34,028 bases of DNA from assembly GCA_964423615.1 (NCBI GenBank), contig CAYRFQ010000085.1, forward strand, positions 1 to 34,028, given 5' to 3'. The stretch comes from CAYRFQ01 sp964423615. Lineage in GTDB: Bacteria > Planctomycetota > Planctomycetia > Gemmatales > Gemmataceae. The notes below the pieces were generated by a model. That model was not told the origin of the DNA. It saw only the letters and a program-made list of their open reading frames with translations, and ran no database searches. Positions within the stretch are counted from its first letter, which is position 1. Every line of letters starts with the position of its first letter. Made by a program: the position numbers and the translations under genes. This document shows, in pieces, positions 8,242 to 16,726 of the stretch.

Positions 8242-9506
8242 CGAGCTACCTCCTGTCGTGCCCAGCGGTCAAGGCTGTAGAGTTCGGTTATGGTTGGCCG
8301 GGCAATGAAATCGTGATGATCCAAAACCTCGCGACAAACGCGTGGAATATCCAAAAACGGCAAGCGACCGTCCAGGAATTCCTGGACTGCCGCTTCGTTG
8401 GCTGCATTCAACACGGCACCACAGGTGCCCCCACGTCGAGCGACCTCCAAGCCTAGCAGCAAAGCGGGAAACGTGTCGTAGTCAGGTTGCTCGAAGCGCA
8501 ACGTCGACATGGTTTTCCAGTCCAGTCGCTTCGTCGGTCCGTTGACCCGGTGCGGATAGGTCAGCGCATATTGTATGGGCAATCGCATGTCGGGGGGAGA
8601 AAGTTGTGCGATCACAGACCCATCGCGGAACTCGACGAAGGAATGAATGATGGAATCCGGGTGAACAATGACGTCGATTTCGTCGGCCTTCAAGTCGAAG
8701 AGCCACCGAGCTTCGATGACTTCGAGGGATTTATTCATCATGGTGGCCGAGTCGATCGTGATCTTGGGTCCCATTTGCCAAGTCGGATGTTTCAGGGCTT
8801 CCTCGACGGTCACGGATTCGAGTTCGCTGCGTGTCCGTCCTCGAAAGGGTCCGCCACTTGCTGTGAGGACGATCCGCTCCAATTCCTGACGTTTCCCGCT
8901 GAGCATGGCCTGGAAAATGGCGCTGTGTTCGCTGTCGACGGGTAAAACAGGGACGTTACGTTCTCGTGCCAAGTCCATGACGAGGGCTCCGGCCATGACC
9001 AACGTTTCCTTGTTGGCCAAAGCGATCGTCTTACCGGCTTCGAGGGCGGCCCAAGTTCCTTCCAATCCTGCGGCTCCGACGATGGCCGTGACGACCACGT
9101 CGGCGTCGGGATCGGTCACCATCTGCAAAATGCCATCTTGTCCCTGCAACAACGTACACCCCTCGGGGAGGTCTTGGTGGGAGATCTTGTCGCAGGCTTC
9201 CGAATCCGTGAGGGCGATCCACCGAGGTTTGTACATGTGGGCTTGCTCGAGGAGCAAATCGACATTCTTGTGGGCACTCATGCCGAGCACGGAGAACTGA
9301 TTCGGCAGGTGGGAGATGACGTCCAGACAGTTTGTGCCTATTGAGCCTGTGGAACCCAAGATGACAACGTTACGATGTGGCCCTGCCTGGCCGTTAGCTT
9401 GTGTAGCAGACAATGGACACCCTATCTGCAGGAGGTCATTTACGGAACGGATAACGCCAGGAGGTGTAGAAATTCCTCCTTTGGGAGCTGGCTCCATCGA
9501 GAGCAT
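8205..9506 (-). CDS. dxr: 1-deoxy-D-xylulose 5-phosphate reductoisomerase
   Basis: 433 residues. Catalyses the NADPH-dependent second step of the MEP isoprenoid pathway (DXP to MEP). The NADPH loop is ILGSTGSIG; further family signatures are ALANKETLVMAG, PVDSEHSAIFQ (metal-binding Asp/Glu), ASGGPFRG, HPTWQMGPKITIDSATMMNK and VHPDSIIHSFVEF. About 45 residues precede the NADPH strand, longer than in E. coli Dxr, so the true start could be further in; ATG at 9506 is the outermost candidate and ATG at 9497 the next. The adjacency to rseP matches the widespread dxr-rseP order. Divergent from the cytochrome gene. Confidence 0.95.
   Translation of the reverse strand: MLSMEPAPKGGISTPPGVIRSVNDLLQIGCPLSATQANGQAGPHRNVVILGSTGSIGTNCLDVISHLPNQFSVLGMSAHKNVDLLLEQAHMYKPRWIALTDSEACDKISHQDLPEGCTLLQGQDGILQMVTDPDADVVVTAIVGAAGLEGTWAALEAGKTIALANKETLVMAGALVMDLARERNVPVLPVDSEHSAIFQAMLSGKRQELERIVLTASGGPFRGRTRSELESVTVEEALKHPTWQMGPKITIDSATMMNKSLEVIEARWLFDLKADEIDVIVHPDSIIHSFVEFRDGSVIAQLSPPDMRLPIQYALTYPHRVNGPTKRLDWKTMSTLRFEQPDYDTFPALLLGLEVARRGGTCGAVLNAANEAAVQEFLDGRLPFLDIPRVCREVLDHHDFIARPTITELYSLDRWARQEVARWITKNQFSQVR
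8248..8254 (-). promoter_or_regulatory. Shine-Dalgarno site fixing the TTG start of rseP
   Basis: AGGAGGT on the minus strand lies six bases before a TTG codon and inside the dxr coding sequence, so rseP translation probably depends on ribosomes reading through the end of dxr. Confidence 0.75.
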
Positions 9507-9653
9507 GGCACCGGCACCATTTTAGGCAAGTTTCACGAATCGGAGCAAGTTTTCTTCCAACCTCAGTGGATAGTTATTTGCGTTGGCTTGCTACAATAGG
9601 CGTGTACGGAGAGTGGATGTTGACCGGTTCGATGCCAACTGGAGGTAAATGCG

Positions 9654-11048
9654 ATGAACCATCACCGTTGGATGCCGTGGATGGGTCTTGTACTGTGTGT
9701 CGTCGCGAGTCCGGCTGTGAGCGCAGACGAAGGGCTATCCTTTGATGCTCAAGCCGCCAAAAGGGGTCACGAGAGTTTGACGAAACGGGCCTTGATTCCG
9801 GCCCTGTGGTCGCAGAGCGCTTACGACAACGCCTGGAAGTACTGGACGCCCAAGCCGAAGTCCAAACCAAAGAATTATGATCGGGCGTTCATGGAGTATT
9901 ACGGCTTACACCCCACGCCTTATCCGAATGGTGGTTTCCCGATGGGTCTGCGTCAGGGAAAAGGATTTCTGAGTAAGGGCGTCAGTTCTGACTGCATGCT
10001 CTGCCACGGTGGCTCGATTAATGGGAAAAGCTACATCGGATTGCCGAACACGACGCTGGACATCGAAGCACTCCACCTGGACATGGGAGCGGGGACGACT
10101 GGCTTCCGTCACCTGACATTCACCCACGGCAATGTACGGGGCACGTCCGAAGCTGTTGGGTTTGGGATTTATTTGTTGGGAATCCGGGACCCCAAGACGC
10201 TCAAGTTAAAGTTGAGTTCCTTGACGCTCGATCCGAAACGCTCCGAACTCAAGGTCCCCGACCAGATGTGTGGCGATCCACCGGCGTGGTGGCTGCTCAA
10301 GAAAAAGAAGACCATGTATCACACCGGGTCGACACCTGCTGCTTCGGTCCGAACCAACATGCAATTCATGCTCGGTTCGAGTTATGCCTACAGACAGTTC
10401 GAGAAGGAAGAGGGCACGTTCCGCGACATTCGCGAATACTTTATGAGCCTGGAACCGCCGAGGTATCCCTGGAAGATTGATCAAAAGTTGGCGGAGAAAG
10501 GACGTGTGGTTTTTGAAGACAACTGTTCGAAATGCCACGGGACTTATGGAAAGGATTGGACGTATCCCAATCGTGTGATTCCGATGCGAGTCATCCAAAC
10601 CGACCCGCTTCGCTTCACGGGATTACACAAGGAGTGGGGAGACTACTACAACAAGAGCTGGTTTGCACAGAAGGAAGCCAAGAGTGGAAAGGCTTATCCA
10701 GCGTTGAAGCCTCGCGGGTATCAGGCGCCGCCCCTCGATGGTGTTTGGGCAACAGCACCGTACTTGCATAATGGCTCGGTGCCGACGATTTACGCTATGC
10801 TCAATTCGAAAGCCCGTCCCAAGATCTTCACTCGGTCGTATCGAACAGATGCCTCGGCCTACGACAAAAAGAATCTTGGGTGGAAAGTGAGGACTTTACG
10901 CCAAGTTCCGAACGGACTTTCGAATCGGGAGAAGCGCCATATCTACGACACTCGTATCGAGGGACGTGGAAACCAGGGACATTATTTTGGTGACGATTTG
11001 ACTGAGCCAGAACGACTTTCTGTGGTTGAGTATCTGAAGACGTTGTAG
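9654..11048 (+). CDS. exported dihaem c-type cytochrome
   Basis: 464 residues. A signal peptide (GLVLCVVASPAVSA, cleavage near residue 24) exports the protein. Two haem-binding sites are visible: CMLCH at 114-118 and CSKCH at 291-295. The C-terminal half has the APYLHNGSVPTIYAML signature seen in cytochrome c peroxidase/DUF-type dihaem proteins of the cytochrome c oxidase-peroxidase-like group, with its Met for the second haem likely in that region. It probably transfers electrons or reduces peroxide in the periplasm; the exact role is unknown. GGAGG lies eight bases upstream of ATG. It is transcribed alone, divergent from dxr and converging on the DUF6717-like gene. Confidence 0.88.
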   Translation: MNHHRWMPWMGLVLCVVASPAVSADEGLSFDAQAAKRGHESLTKRALIPALWSQSAYDNAWKYWTPKPKSKPKNYDRAFMEYYGLHPTPYPNGGFPMGLRQGKGFLSKGVSSDCMLCHGGSINGKSYIGLPNTTLDIEALHLDMGAGTTGFRHLTFTHGNVRGTSEAVGFGIYLLGIRDPKTLKLKLSSLTLDPKRSELKVPDQMCGDPPAWWLLKKKKTMYHTGSTPAASVRTNMQFMLGSSYAYRQFEKEEGTFRDIREYFMSLEPPRYPWKIDQKLAEKGRVVFEDNCSKCHGTYGKDWTYPNRVIPMRVIQTDPLRFTGLHKEWGDYYNKSWFAQKEAKSGKAYPALKPRGYQAPPLDGVWATAPYLHNGSVPTIYAMLNSKARPKIFTRSYRTDASAYDKKNLGWKVRTLRQVPNGLSNREKRHIYDTRIEGRGNQGHYFGDDLTEPERLSVVEYLKTL

Positions 11049-11061
11049 AGAGTCCCAAATG

Positions 11062-11081
11062 AGGTGGGCCATGACCCACCT
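11062..11081. terminator. hairpin between convergent genes
   Basis: AGGTGGG and CCCACCT pair around a six-base loop, 14 bases after the cytochrome stop and 3 bases before the stop of the opposing gene. No clear T-tract follows, so it may be a bidirectional weak terminator or an extragenic repeat. Confidence 0.4.
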
Positions 11082-11083
11082 TA

Positions 11084-11428
11084 CTATGCCTTCGGTTTAC
11101 ATTGGACGTACAACTTGATCGGTGCTTCGTCGAAATATTCGAACATGGCGGGGCACAACCATCCCTCCTGGTCCAGTTCGTTCGAACGATACCAGTTCCC
11201 GCCAAATTCTTCCCGGACCCATTCGAATTCGTGTTGATGACCTGGAAACGGAGTTCCGGCGAACAACATCGTGAAACCGTGGTTGGCGTCGGGAATGTGA
11301 GCTACCATTTTGTCGATGGCCACATCGGCTCCGGCAACGAAAGGTTCCTTTGTGAGCCCTGCATTCTCGTCATCGAATACCCAGAGCCCCTCGTGCTTGT
11401 ACGGATGAATGGCCATGATGGAATTCAT
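11084..11428 (-). CDS. DUF6717-like small cytoplasmic protein
   Basis: 114 residues without signal peptide or membrane helix. The opening MAIHPYKHEGLWVFDDE, central FTMLFAGTPFPG and the tryptophan-rich GGNWYRSNELDQEGWLCPA correspond to a conserved small protein family I recall as DUF6717. Function is unknown. It is a single gene: the nearest same-strand gene upstream ends 300 bases away. The opposite strand has an open frame of similar length without motifs, which I regard as a shadow. Confidence 0.7.
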   Translation of the reverse strand: MNSIMAIHPYKHEGLWVFDDENAGLTKEPFVAGADVAIDKMVAHIPDANHGFTMLFAGTPFPGHQHEFEWVREEFGGNWYRSNELDQEGWLCPAMFEYFDEAPIKLYVQCKPKA

Positions 11429-11637
11429 GATTCGAGGTCCTCAACCGAATCGTAATGGGTGAACAGGTACAAGACCAGTTCAATGTAGTGGTCATAAGAA
11501 AGGAAGTAAAGTCTATGTTGGCAGTAGGAAATGTGGAGTGCGATCAGAGATAGAAATCTATTAATGAGAACGAAAACCAGACGAGTGTTGAGGAAAATCG
11601 ATGTGGCGGAGCCAAGTTGACCAGGTTAGAAGTACAT

Positions 11638-11687
11638 GCGGCTCGTGTGTAATGAACTGTATTTCAGAGCAAGTACACACGAGCCGC
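11638..11687. repeat. perfect 14-base inverted repeat (extragenic palindrome)
   Basis: GCGGCTCGTGTGTA and its exact complement enclose a 22-base loop in the 307-base gap 11429-11735, in which I see no gene. It is 49 bases downstream of the SRPBCC/epimerase gene's stop and could stabilise or end that transcript, but no T-run follows. Confidence 0.7.
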
Positions 11688-11735
11688 GGGCAGCTACGAT
11701 CTTCCGGCAAAAGCAAATTCCCCTCTTGCAACATG

Positions 11736-13139
11736 TCACACGTTAGCAGCCTCGGGCGTTTTCTTTTCTTTGCCCAGCAAATATCGCAACGCTTCTTCTA
11801 GATTGGAATGGCGAAACTCGTATCCAGCTTGTTGTAGTTTTGTGGGCTCGACGCGAGTGCTCGCGAGCAATAGTTCGTCGGCCATTTGTCCAAACACGAG
11901 CCGTGCGGCGAAACCAGGCATAGGAAAAATCGTCGGCCGCCAGAGCACTTTCCCAAGCGTTTTGGTGAATTCGGTGTTCGTGACCGGGTTAGGAGCGACA
12001 AGGTTTACTGGACCACGAAGCTCTTCTGTTTCTATCATGTGATGCAGTCCCGCGACGACATCATCGAGGGTTATCCAGCTCATCCATTGTTTGCCGGAAC
12101 CAATGACGCCTCCGCCTCCCATACGGAATGGGAAAAGCATCTGGGCAAGTGCGCCACCTTTGGGACTTAGGACGATTCCGATTCGGGCGTTGACGACACG
12201 AATGCCTTTGTCCGCAGCCGGTTTTGTTGCTTCCTCCCATTGTTTGCAAACGTCGGAAAGGAATAAGTCGCCGGGGGTGCTTTCCTCGGTCATTGTCTCG
12301 TCAGCCCGGTTTCCGTAATACCCAATGGCTGAAGCGCTCACGATTACTTTGGGGGGCTGTTCTTGTCTGGCCAGTGCTTCACACAAGAGCTTGGTCCCAT
12401 TCACTCGGCTATTCAGGATTCGCTCTTTTTTGGCCGCACTCCAGCGCCCGACGATGCTTTCGCCAGCGAGGTGAACGACTGCGTCGAAGCCATTCAACTT
12501 ATCCTCGGCGATCTTCGCTTCGTCTGGGTTCCAGTGGATTGAATGTTCGTCTTCTTTTTGGTTTCGTGTCAGGTTGTAGACTTCGTGGCCACCGGAACTC
12601 AAAAATGCAGAGAGGTCGCCTCCCACGAGTCCAGTGCCCCCGGTAATGAGAATTTTCATAGCCTTTTGCTCCCTGCGTTGTAAGTGTGCTGCGATGTCGA
12701 GTTGTAACGTCCGATGACGATAGGCAAAGACGGTTTCGAGTTTATTCCGCATGAATGAGTTTCCGAACCAATGACCAACTGGCCCCATAGGCAAGGCATA
12801 CTCGATTCGATCTTCCAGGATACACGACTTGTCGTCTGTTGGCTCGATAATGTGGGTGTGTTCCCAGTGGGCAAAAGGGCCGCTCACCTGGACATCCTGG
12901 AACATGCGTCCCTCTTCGTAGTCTCGATGTTCGGCGACCCATTTGCGTGGCATCGGTCCCATCCAGAGTCGTAAGACTTTGGTAGCACCGGGTTTGATCG
13001 TGCCCGTCGATGCCACGAGTTCAACAGGATCCCACGGGGGGTTGTACCGCTCGAATGCTCCGGGATACTTGTGCCAGTCAAAAACGACATTGGCGGGAGC
13101 TTTTATGTCTGATCGAAATACAATCGTTTGCTTCTTCAT
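11736..13139 (-). CDS. SRPBCC domain fused to TIGR01777-type NAD-binding epimerase
   Basis: 467 residues from ATG at 13139. Residues 1 to about 155 form an SRPBCC (START-like) ligand-binding domain (motifs FDWHKYPGAFERYNPPW and HIIEPTDDKSCILEDRIEY). From about residue 161 a Rossmann domain starts, MKILITGGTGLVGG, with the TIGR01777 signatures AGESIVGRWSAAKKERI, SASAIGYYGNR, WEEATKPA and GGVIGSGKQWMSWI. The family is sometimes annotated as a SulA-like cell division inhibitor, with weak support. An upstream in-frame extension to 13271 overlaps the DUF2256 gene in another frame and is rejected. Its ATG overlaps the DUF2256 stop as ATGA, so it is the last gene of a coupled set. Confidence 0.88.
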   Translation of the reverse strand: MKKQTIVFRSDIKAPANVVFDWHKYPGAFERYNPPWDPVELVASTGTIKPGATKVLRLWMGPMPRKWVAEHRDYEEGRMFQDVQVSGPFAHWEHTHIIEPTDDKSCILEDRIEYALPMGPVGHWFGNSFMRNKLETVFAYRHRTLQLDIAAHLQRREQKAMKILITGGTGLVGGDLSAFLSSGGHEVYNLTRNQKEDEHSIHWNPDEAKIAEDKLNGFDAVVHLAGESIVGRWSAAKKERILNSRVNGTKLLCEALARQEQPPKVIVSASAIGYYGNRADETMTEESTPGDLFLSDVCKQWEEATKPAADKGIRVVNARIGIVLSPKGGALAQMLFPFRMGGGGVIGSGKQWMSWITLDDVVAGLHHMIETEELRGPVNLVAPNPVTNTEFTKTLGKVLWRPTIFPMPGFAARLVFGQMADELLLASTRVEPTKLQQAGYEFRHSNLEEALRYLLGKEKKTPEAANV

Positions 13140-13306
13140 CTGTCCCGACCTCGTTGATTGCGGGAATTCCTGCAGCGTTGGGAACAATAAACGACTTGGT
13201 CCCAACAATTCTTCCAGCGTTTTCGCCACTGGAATGGCCTTAGACACACAGGGCACACTTTCTCGGGCCAATCGTGTCTTTGTTTGGATCGACCCTTCAT
13301 TGTCAT
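13136..13306 (-). CDS. DUF2256 small zinc-ribbon-like protein
   Basis: 56 residues: MTMKGRSKQ, then the signature CPVCLRPFQWRKRWKNCWD and YCSQRC, giving a CxxC...C...CxxxC metal-binding pattern characteristic of DUF2256. The gene starts at ATG 13306 and overlaps the upstream membrane-protein stop by four bases (ATGA), and its own TGA overlaps the next ATG by four bases. This double coupling, plus the intact cysteines, makes it a real gene although short. In other bacteria DUF2256 genes are found near photolyase/cryptochrome and TIGR01777 genes (recalled, not checked here); function unknown. Confidence 0.85.
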   Translation of the reverse strand: MTMKGRSKQRHDWPEKVCPVCLRPFQWRKRWKNCWDQVVYCSQRCRNSRNQRGRDR

Positions 13307-13764
13307 TTTACTCGAAGGAGCAGTAACACCAACAATCCACGCAAGCTCCAGGCAATGGTACGGATCCAATTCGACCGAACAAGAAATTGGTGGGTGGCTC
13401 CGTCGAATCCTCGAGCCAACCGGTCGTGTTGGGGCACTTGCAGAAAGAAGGTCGAGAGCCAAATCAAGAGCACGAGCAAGAAACCAGCCCACAACCAACT
13501 TTTCGGGATGCCCGTAGGCGCCATCATTAGCAAGAGCAAACTCGTAACGAGTTCGACCAACATCGGTGGAAGGACAACCCAAGTGGTTAGTTGGACATGA
13601 GTGTTTTCGTATTTGGAGAACTGTGCCTCACCCACCTGGGCATACATGGGATAGTGAACGACCTGGACGAACCAAATCAGTCCCACCATGTAGAGTGTTG
13701 CTCCTGCGTTCAAGAGCAACACTCCATTATACCAGTATTGCGATGTCATATTCGTGTCTCTCAT
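13303..13764 (-). CDS. four-helix integral membrane protein (DUF1772-like)
   Basis: About 153 residues, four predicted transmembrane helices with conserved-looking polar points: VVHYPMYAQVG after helix 1, a His and Thr in NTHVQLTTW, VELVTS in helix 2 and QVPQHDRLARGFD after helix 3. These resemble the DUF1772/anthrone-oxygenase-like membrane family, but the match is by pattern only. ATG 13764 lies two bases after the SDR stop; ATG 13749 is an alternative. The longer frame to 13851 runs into the SDR gene and is rejected. Confidence 0.75.
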   Translation of the reverse strand: MRDTNMTSQYWYNGVLLLNAGATLYMVGLIWFVQVVHYPMYAQVGEAQFSKYENTHVQLTTWVVLPPMLVELVTSLLLLMMAPTGIPKSWLWAGFLLVLLIWLSTFFLQVPQHDRLARGFDGATHQFLVRSNWIRTIAWSLRGLLVLLLLRVK

Positions 13765-13766
13765 TC

Positions 13767-14531
13767 TCAACGAGGTCGAACCGATGCCATGCCGCCGTCG
13801 ACACTCAAGACCTGGCCAGTGACCCAACTTTGATTCGGAGACAAGAACCATTCGATGGCTGAAGCTATATCTTCGGGTTCTCCAACACGCCCAAGTGGGT
13901 GCATCGCCGTCGAAACTTTCATGGCCGCTTCGGACGATGTGAGTTTCTCGGTCAGCGGTGTCTTTACGAGGCCGGGTGCAACACAGTTGATGCGAATACC
14001 TTTGTTTGCGTACGTTGCGGCGGCAGAGATGGCCAGTCCGGCGACGGCACCTTTAGCTGCGGCGATGGCCTCGTGGTTGTGGAGACCGACTTTGGCTGCC
14101 ACGGACGACATCAGTACAATTGAACCACCCGTTTTCATCATGGCTTTCGCCGCGGACCGAACGACACCATAGGAACTTGTGACGTTCAGAGCCATCGTCT
14201 CGTGCCACTCTTCTTCGGAAATCAGGTGGACAGGTTTGAGGAGCATCGATCCCACCAGGTTTACCACGCCATCGATTCGAGTTTGTCGTTGGACAGCGTT
14301 CTCGATGCAAGCTTGAACGTCTTGAGGTTTTCGGGCATCAAGAGGGTGTGGAATCGCACCGAGTTCTTCGGCGAGTCTGCTAACTTTCTCGAGGTTTCGT
14401 GAGGCCAGAACCAATCTAGCGCCTTGTTTTGCAAGACGTCGACTCAAAGTCGAACCGATGCCGCCTGTCGCGCCGATGATCACGTAGGACGGTGTCGTGT
14501 CATGATCGGGTAAAGTCATTAACTGCTCCAT
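13767..14531 (-). CDS. short-chain dehydrogenase/reductase family protein lacking the catalytic Tyr
   Basis: 254 residues. The cofactor loop is GATGGIG (20-26), followed by Asp64 in PLDAR, the NLVG strand (NNAG-equivalent, 91-94), Asn116, Ser143, Lys160 and the INCVAPGLVKTPL and SVDGGM signatures of classical SDRs. The position four residues before Lys160, normally the catalytic Tyr, is Ile156 (context HEAIAAAK). Either chemistry is altered or the protein only binds nucleotide. First gene of the set SDR, membrane protein, DUF2256, SRPBCC/epimerase; the upstream region 14532-14710 contains its promoter and no gene. Confidence 0.88.
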   Translation of the reverse strand: MEQLMTLPDHDTTPSYVIIGATGGIGSTLSRRLAKQGARLVLASRNLEKVSRLAEELGAIPHPLDARKPQDVQACIENAVQRQTRIDGVVNLVGSMLLKPVHLISEEEWHETMALNVTSSYGVVRSAAKAMMKTGGSIVLMSSVAAKVGLHNHEAIAAAKGAVAGLAISAAATYANKGIRINCVAPGLVKTPLTEKLTSSEAAMKVSTAMHPLGRVGEPEDIASAIEWFLSPNQSWVTGQVLSVDGGMASVRPR

Positions 14532-14710
14532 TTGGGTCTATAGTGTCGCACGAAATGTGCGGGATTGTCACATGGAACCAGCGACGAGAGGCAGTCTCTC
14601 GACCGCTGGTCTATCCAATTTATAGGGAGGAGATCAAGACTTGATGGGTAGAAAATGAGTCGATCGGCGAGCATGGCCAACGGACCAGCGATGGACATAA
14701 AGGCAACCAA

Positions 14711-14827
14711 TCACTTGAGTTTTGAGATGTTCCAAACCTGTATGGTTCGGCCTTGCGAAGCGGCCAGTTTTTTTCCATCTGGGCTGAATGCCAAGACCCA
14801 ACGCCAGGACTTTTTGCCCTGCCACAT
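14711..14827 (-). pseudogene. C-terminal remnant of a WD40-repeat protein
   Basis: The last 27 codons before a TGA read WVLAFSPDGKKLAASQG, then TIQVWNISKLK, which is one canonical WD40 blade end (FSPDG...L....G..I.VW). Upstream bases in all frames show no further blades, so this is a relic. The whole interval 14532-15029 has no other gene I can support. Confidence 0.6.
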
Positions 14828-15029
14828 TTTTCGAAGAAAAGAATTCGGATCATAATTTCTAAGCAACAATCGCACCCATGGTATTCCATGCAGTTCCCGC
14901 ACCGCTCGGGTCGAAGCCTCTCCACTCTCGAAAAGGACTTGAGATTGAAGGGAAAAGTTGCGGGTCCTATTGAAATGGAGTCCAGAGATCCTCGCTGGCT
15001 CACACCTGCGGTTTCCAGTTGAACTGGGT

Positions 15030-15608
15030 TTAACTATTCCAAACTCGAATGACAGGTTCGTCAAGGTTATGTTCATATCCCAAAATACTTAATGTTGCTG
15101 TGTCGATTGTGAAAATGCTGGACGATGCTATTGGGAGTCCGATCCATCTGGTCGCAACAATTCGTAAGATGTGTCCGTGGGCAAACGCGAGGGAATCGCC
15201 TTCCAATGAGCGAACCCGTTGTATGAAACGATCCACGCGAGCTTGGACCTGGTTTGGAGTTTCGCCGTTGGGAGCGCCGTCGCGAAACAAAAGCCAGTCC
15301 GAGTCGAGTTCTCGAATTTCGGTAATCCGCTTGCCCTCGTAGTCACCGTAGTGCCACTCCATGAGAGCATCTTCGGCGATCGCGTGATCGCCGTACCCGG
15401 CAATCTCACACGTCTTGCTCGCCCGTTGGAGCGGACTTGTGAAGACATTGGCAACAGTGAAATCCCGTAGCCGTTCACCAAGTCTGCGGGCTTCTTCTTC
15501 ACCAACGGGTGTTAATGCGATGTCAGTTCGGCCGGTGTGTTGGCCTGTGAGACTCCATTCGGTTTGTCCATGTCTGGCAAGATAGAGTTTCGGTAGTGAA
15601 GGGTTCAT
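15030..15608 (-). CDS. histidine phosphatase family protein (phosphoglycerate mutase-like)
   Basis: 192 residues. The phosphohistidine motif LARHGQTEWS (His13) opens the protein, with TSPLQRASKT (second Arg), the acid Glu in MEWHYGDYEGK and the second His in FAHGHILR. This is the layout of alpha-ribazole/broad-specificity phosphatases (CobC/GpmB-like), which remove phosphate from small molecules. Seventy-one bases separate it from holB on the same strand. Substrate unknown. Confidence 0.88.
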   Translation of the reverse strand: MNPSLPKLYLARHGQTEWSLTGQHTGRTDIALTPVGEEEARRLGERLRDFTVANVFTSPLQRASKTCEIAGYGDHAIAEDALMEWHYGDYEGKRITEIRELDSDWLLFRDGAPNGETPNQVQARVDRFIQRVRSLEGDSLAFAHGHILRIVATRWIGLPIASSSIFTIDTATLSILGYEHNLDEPVIRVWNS

Positions 15609-15679
15609 GGGCGATTCACTTCAGTCTTTTTTGAGGGTGTTGGAGCCAAAATTAGTGGAAATAGTGTGGGCCTGGAGGA

Positions 15680-16690
15680 TTATTCACAAAAGGCATCGAG
15701 TAACCCATCCACGATGAGTGAGACCGGCAGATAGCGCCTGAGTTGGTACTCGGCGTCCATACACCGTTCAGCGAGTTCCATCATACGTTCGGGCGAGTGG
15801 TACTCGGTGAAGGTTTGATACAGTTTTTTGTCGTCCTGATCGGTTACGCGAGGGGTCCCCTCCATCGAATGCGCGAGGGCATCACTCAGAAATTCTATGA
15901 GTAGTTTGAGCACACTTGCACATCTTCGCCGTTGTAGGGCATTTTCTTTTCCTTCTTGTTCTAAAAATCCTAACCACACCTTGCCCAAGGCGGGAGCATC
16001 GAGTTTCTTGGGGTTGACGATCCCTTTCAATAATGTTCGTCGGAAGTGCCACAAATCCGGATCGGCAAGTTCCAGAGCCATGCCCACACTGCCCTCGCAC
16101 ATTGGGACCAAACGATTAATCGCCTGTTCGTCGAGGCCGTGGTTTTGAAGTAATTGCGAGAGCAATTCGGCTGGGAGTGGGGAAAACCGAATGACTTGAC
16201 AGCGAGATAGTATCGTTGGGATTTGTCGATCGCGGGACGTGCCGATGAGAAAAAACACGGCCCGGGGTGGTGGTTCCTCAAGAGTTTTGAGAAAGCAATT
16301 CGCGGATTCCTCGTTGAGATCATCGGCATCGTCGAGGATCGCGACCTTACCACGGCCCAGGCTCGGCTTGAGCGTGAAGTTTCGACACAACTCGCGCATG
16401 ACCGCAATGGGCATCTCGATACTTTGGGGAGGCCGTCCGACGATGTGCAAATCGGGATGAGTGTTGGCATCGGCCATTCGACACGAGACACACTGGTCAC
16501 ACGCCTGGAATTCGGACGAGTCGTTTTGTTTCTCGCATAGTAGCGTCTTCGCTAGTTCTCTGGCGAAGAGCCGTTTGCCGATTCCGGGCAGACCCACAAA
16601 CAAATAGGAATGAGCCAACCGTCCTTGTCGATAGACCTGTTCGAACGTCTGAATCCAACGCTCGTGTCCGCGTATCCGTTCCCAAGACAT
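15680..16690 (-). CDS. holB: DNA polymerase III subunit delta-prime
   Basis: 336 residues. Clamp-loader AAA+ subunit. Walker A-like GLPGIGK at 33-39, zinc-module cysteines C64, C67 and C70 (with C52), Walker B-like AILDDADDLNEESANCFLKTLEEPP, sensor 1 LIGTSRD and the SRC motif LSRCQVIRF typical of delta-prime/gamma. The C-terminal collar domain is poorly conserved, as usual for HolB. An AGGAG precedes the ATG by about ten bases. It follows the MscS-type gene after 36 bases, so co-transcription is likely though not functionally obvious. Confidence 0.9.
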   Translation of the reverse strand: MSWERIRGHERWIQTFEQVYRQGRLAHSYLFVGLPGIGKRLFARELAKTLLCEKQNDSSEFQACDQCVSCRMADANTHPDLHIVGRPPQSIEMPIAVMRELCRNFTLKPSLGRGKVAILDDADDLNEESANCFLKTLEEPPPRAVFFLIGTSRDRQIPTILSRCQVIRFSPLPAELLSQLLQNHGLDEQAINRLVPMCEGSVGMALELADPDLWHFRRTLLKGIVNPKKLDAPALGKVWLGFLEQEGKENALQRRRCASVLKLLIEFLSDALAHSMEGTPRVTDQDDKKLYQTFTEYHSPERMMELAERCMDAEYQLRRYLPVSLIVDGLLDAFCE

Positions 16691-16726
16691 ATTGCTATTT
16701 TCTCCTAGATTCCAAGCATCAGGAAG

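Noticed and set aside
13140..13271. N-terminal extension of the SRPBCC/epimerase fusion
   Set aside because: It lies in another frame of the DUF2256 gene; the ATG at 13139 starts directly before the conserved SRPBCC strand and overlaps the upstream stop as ATGA.
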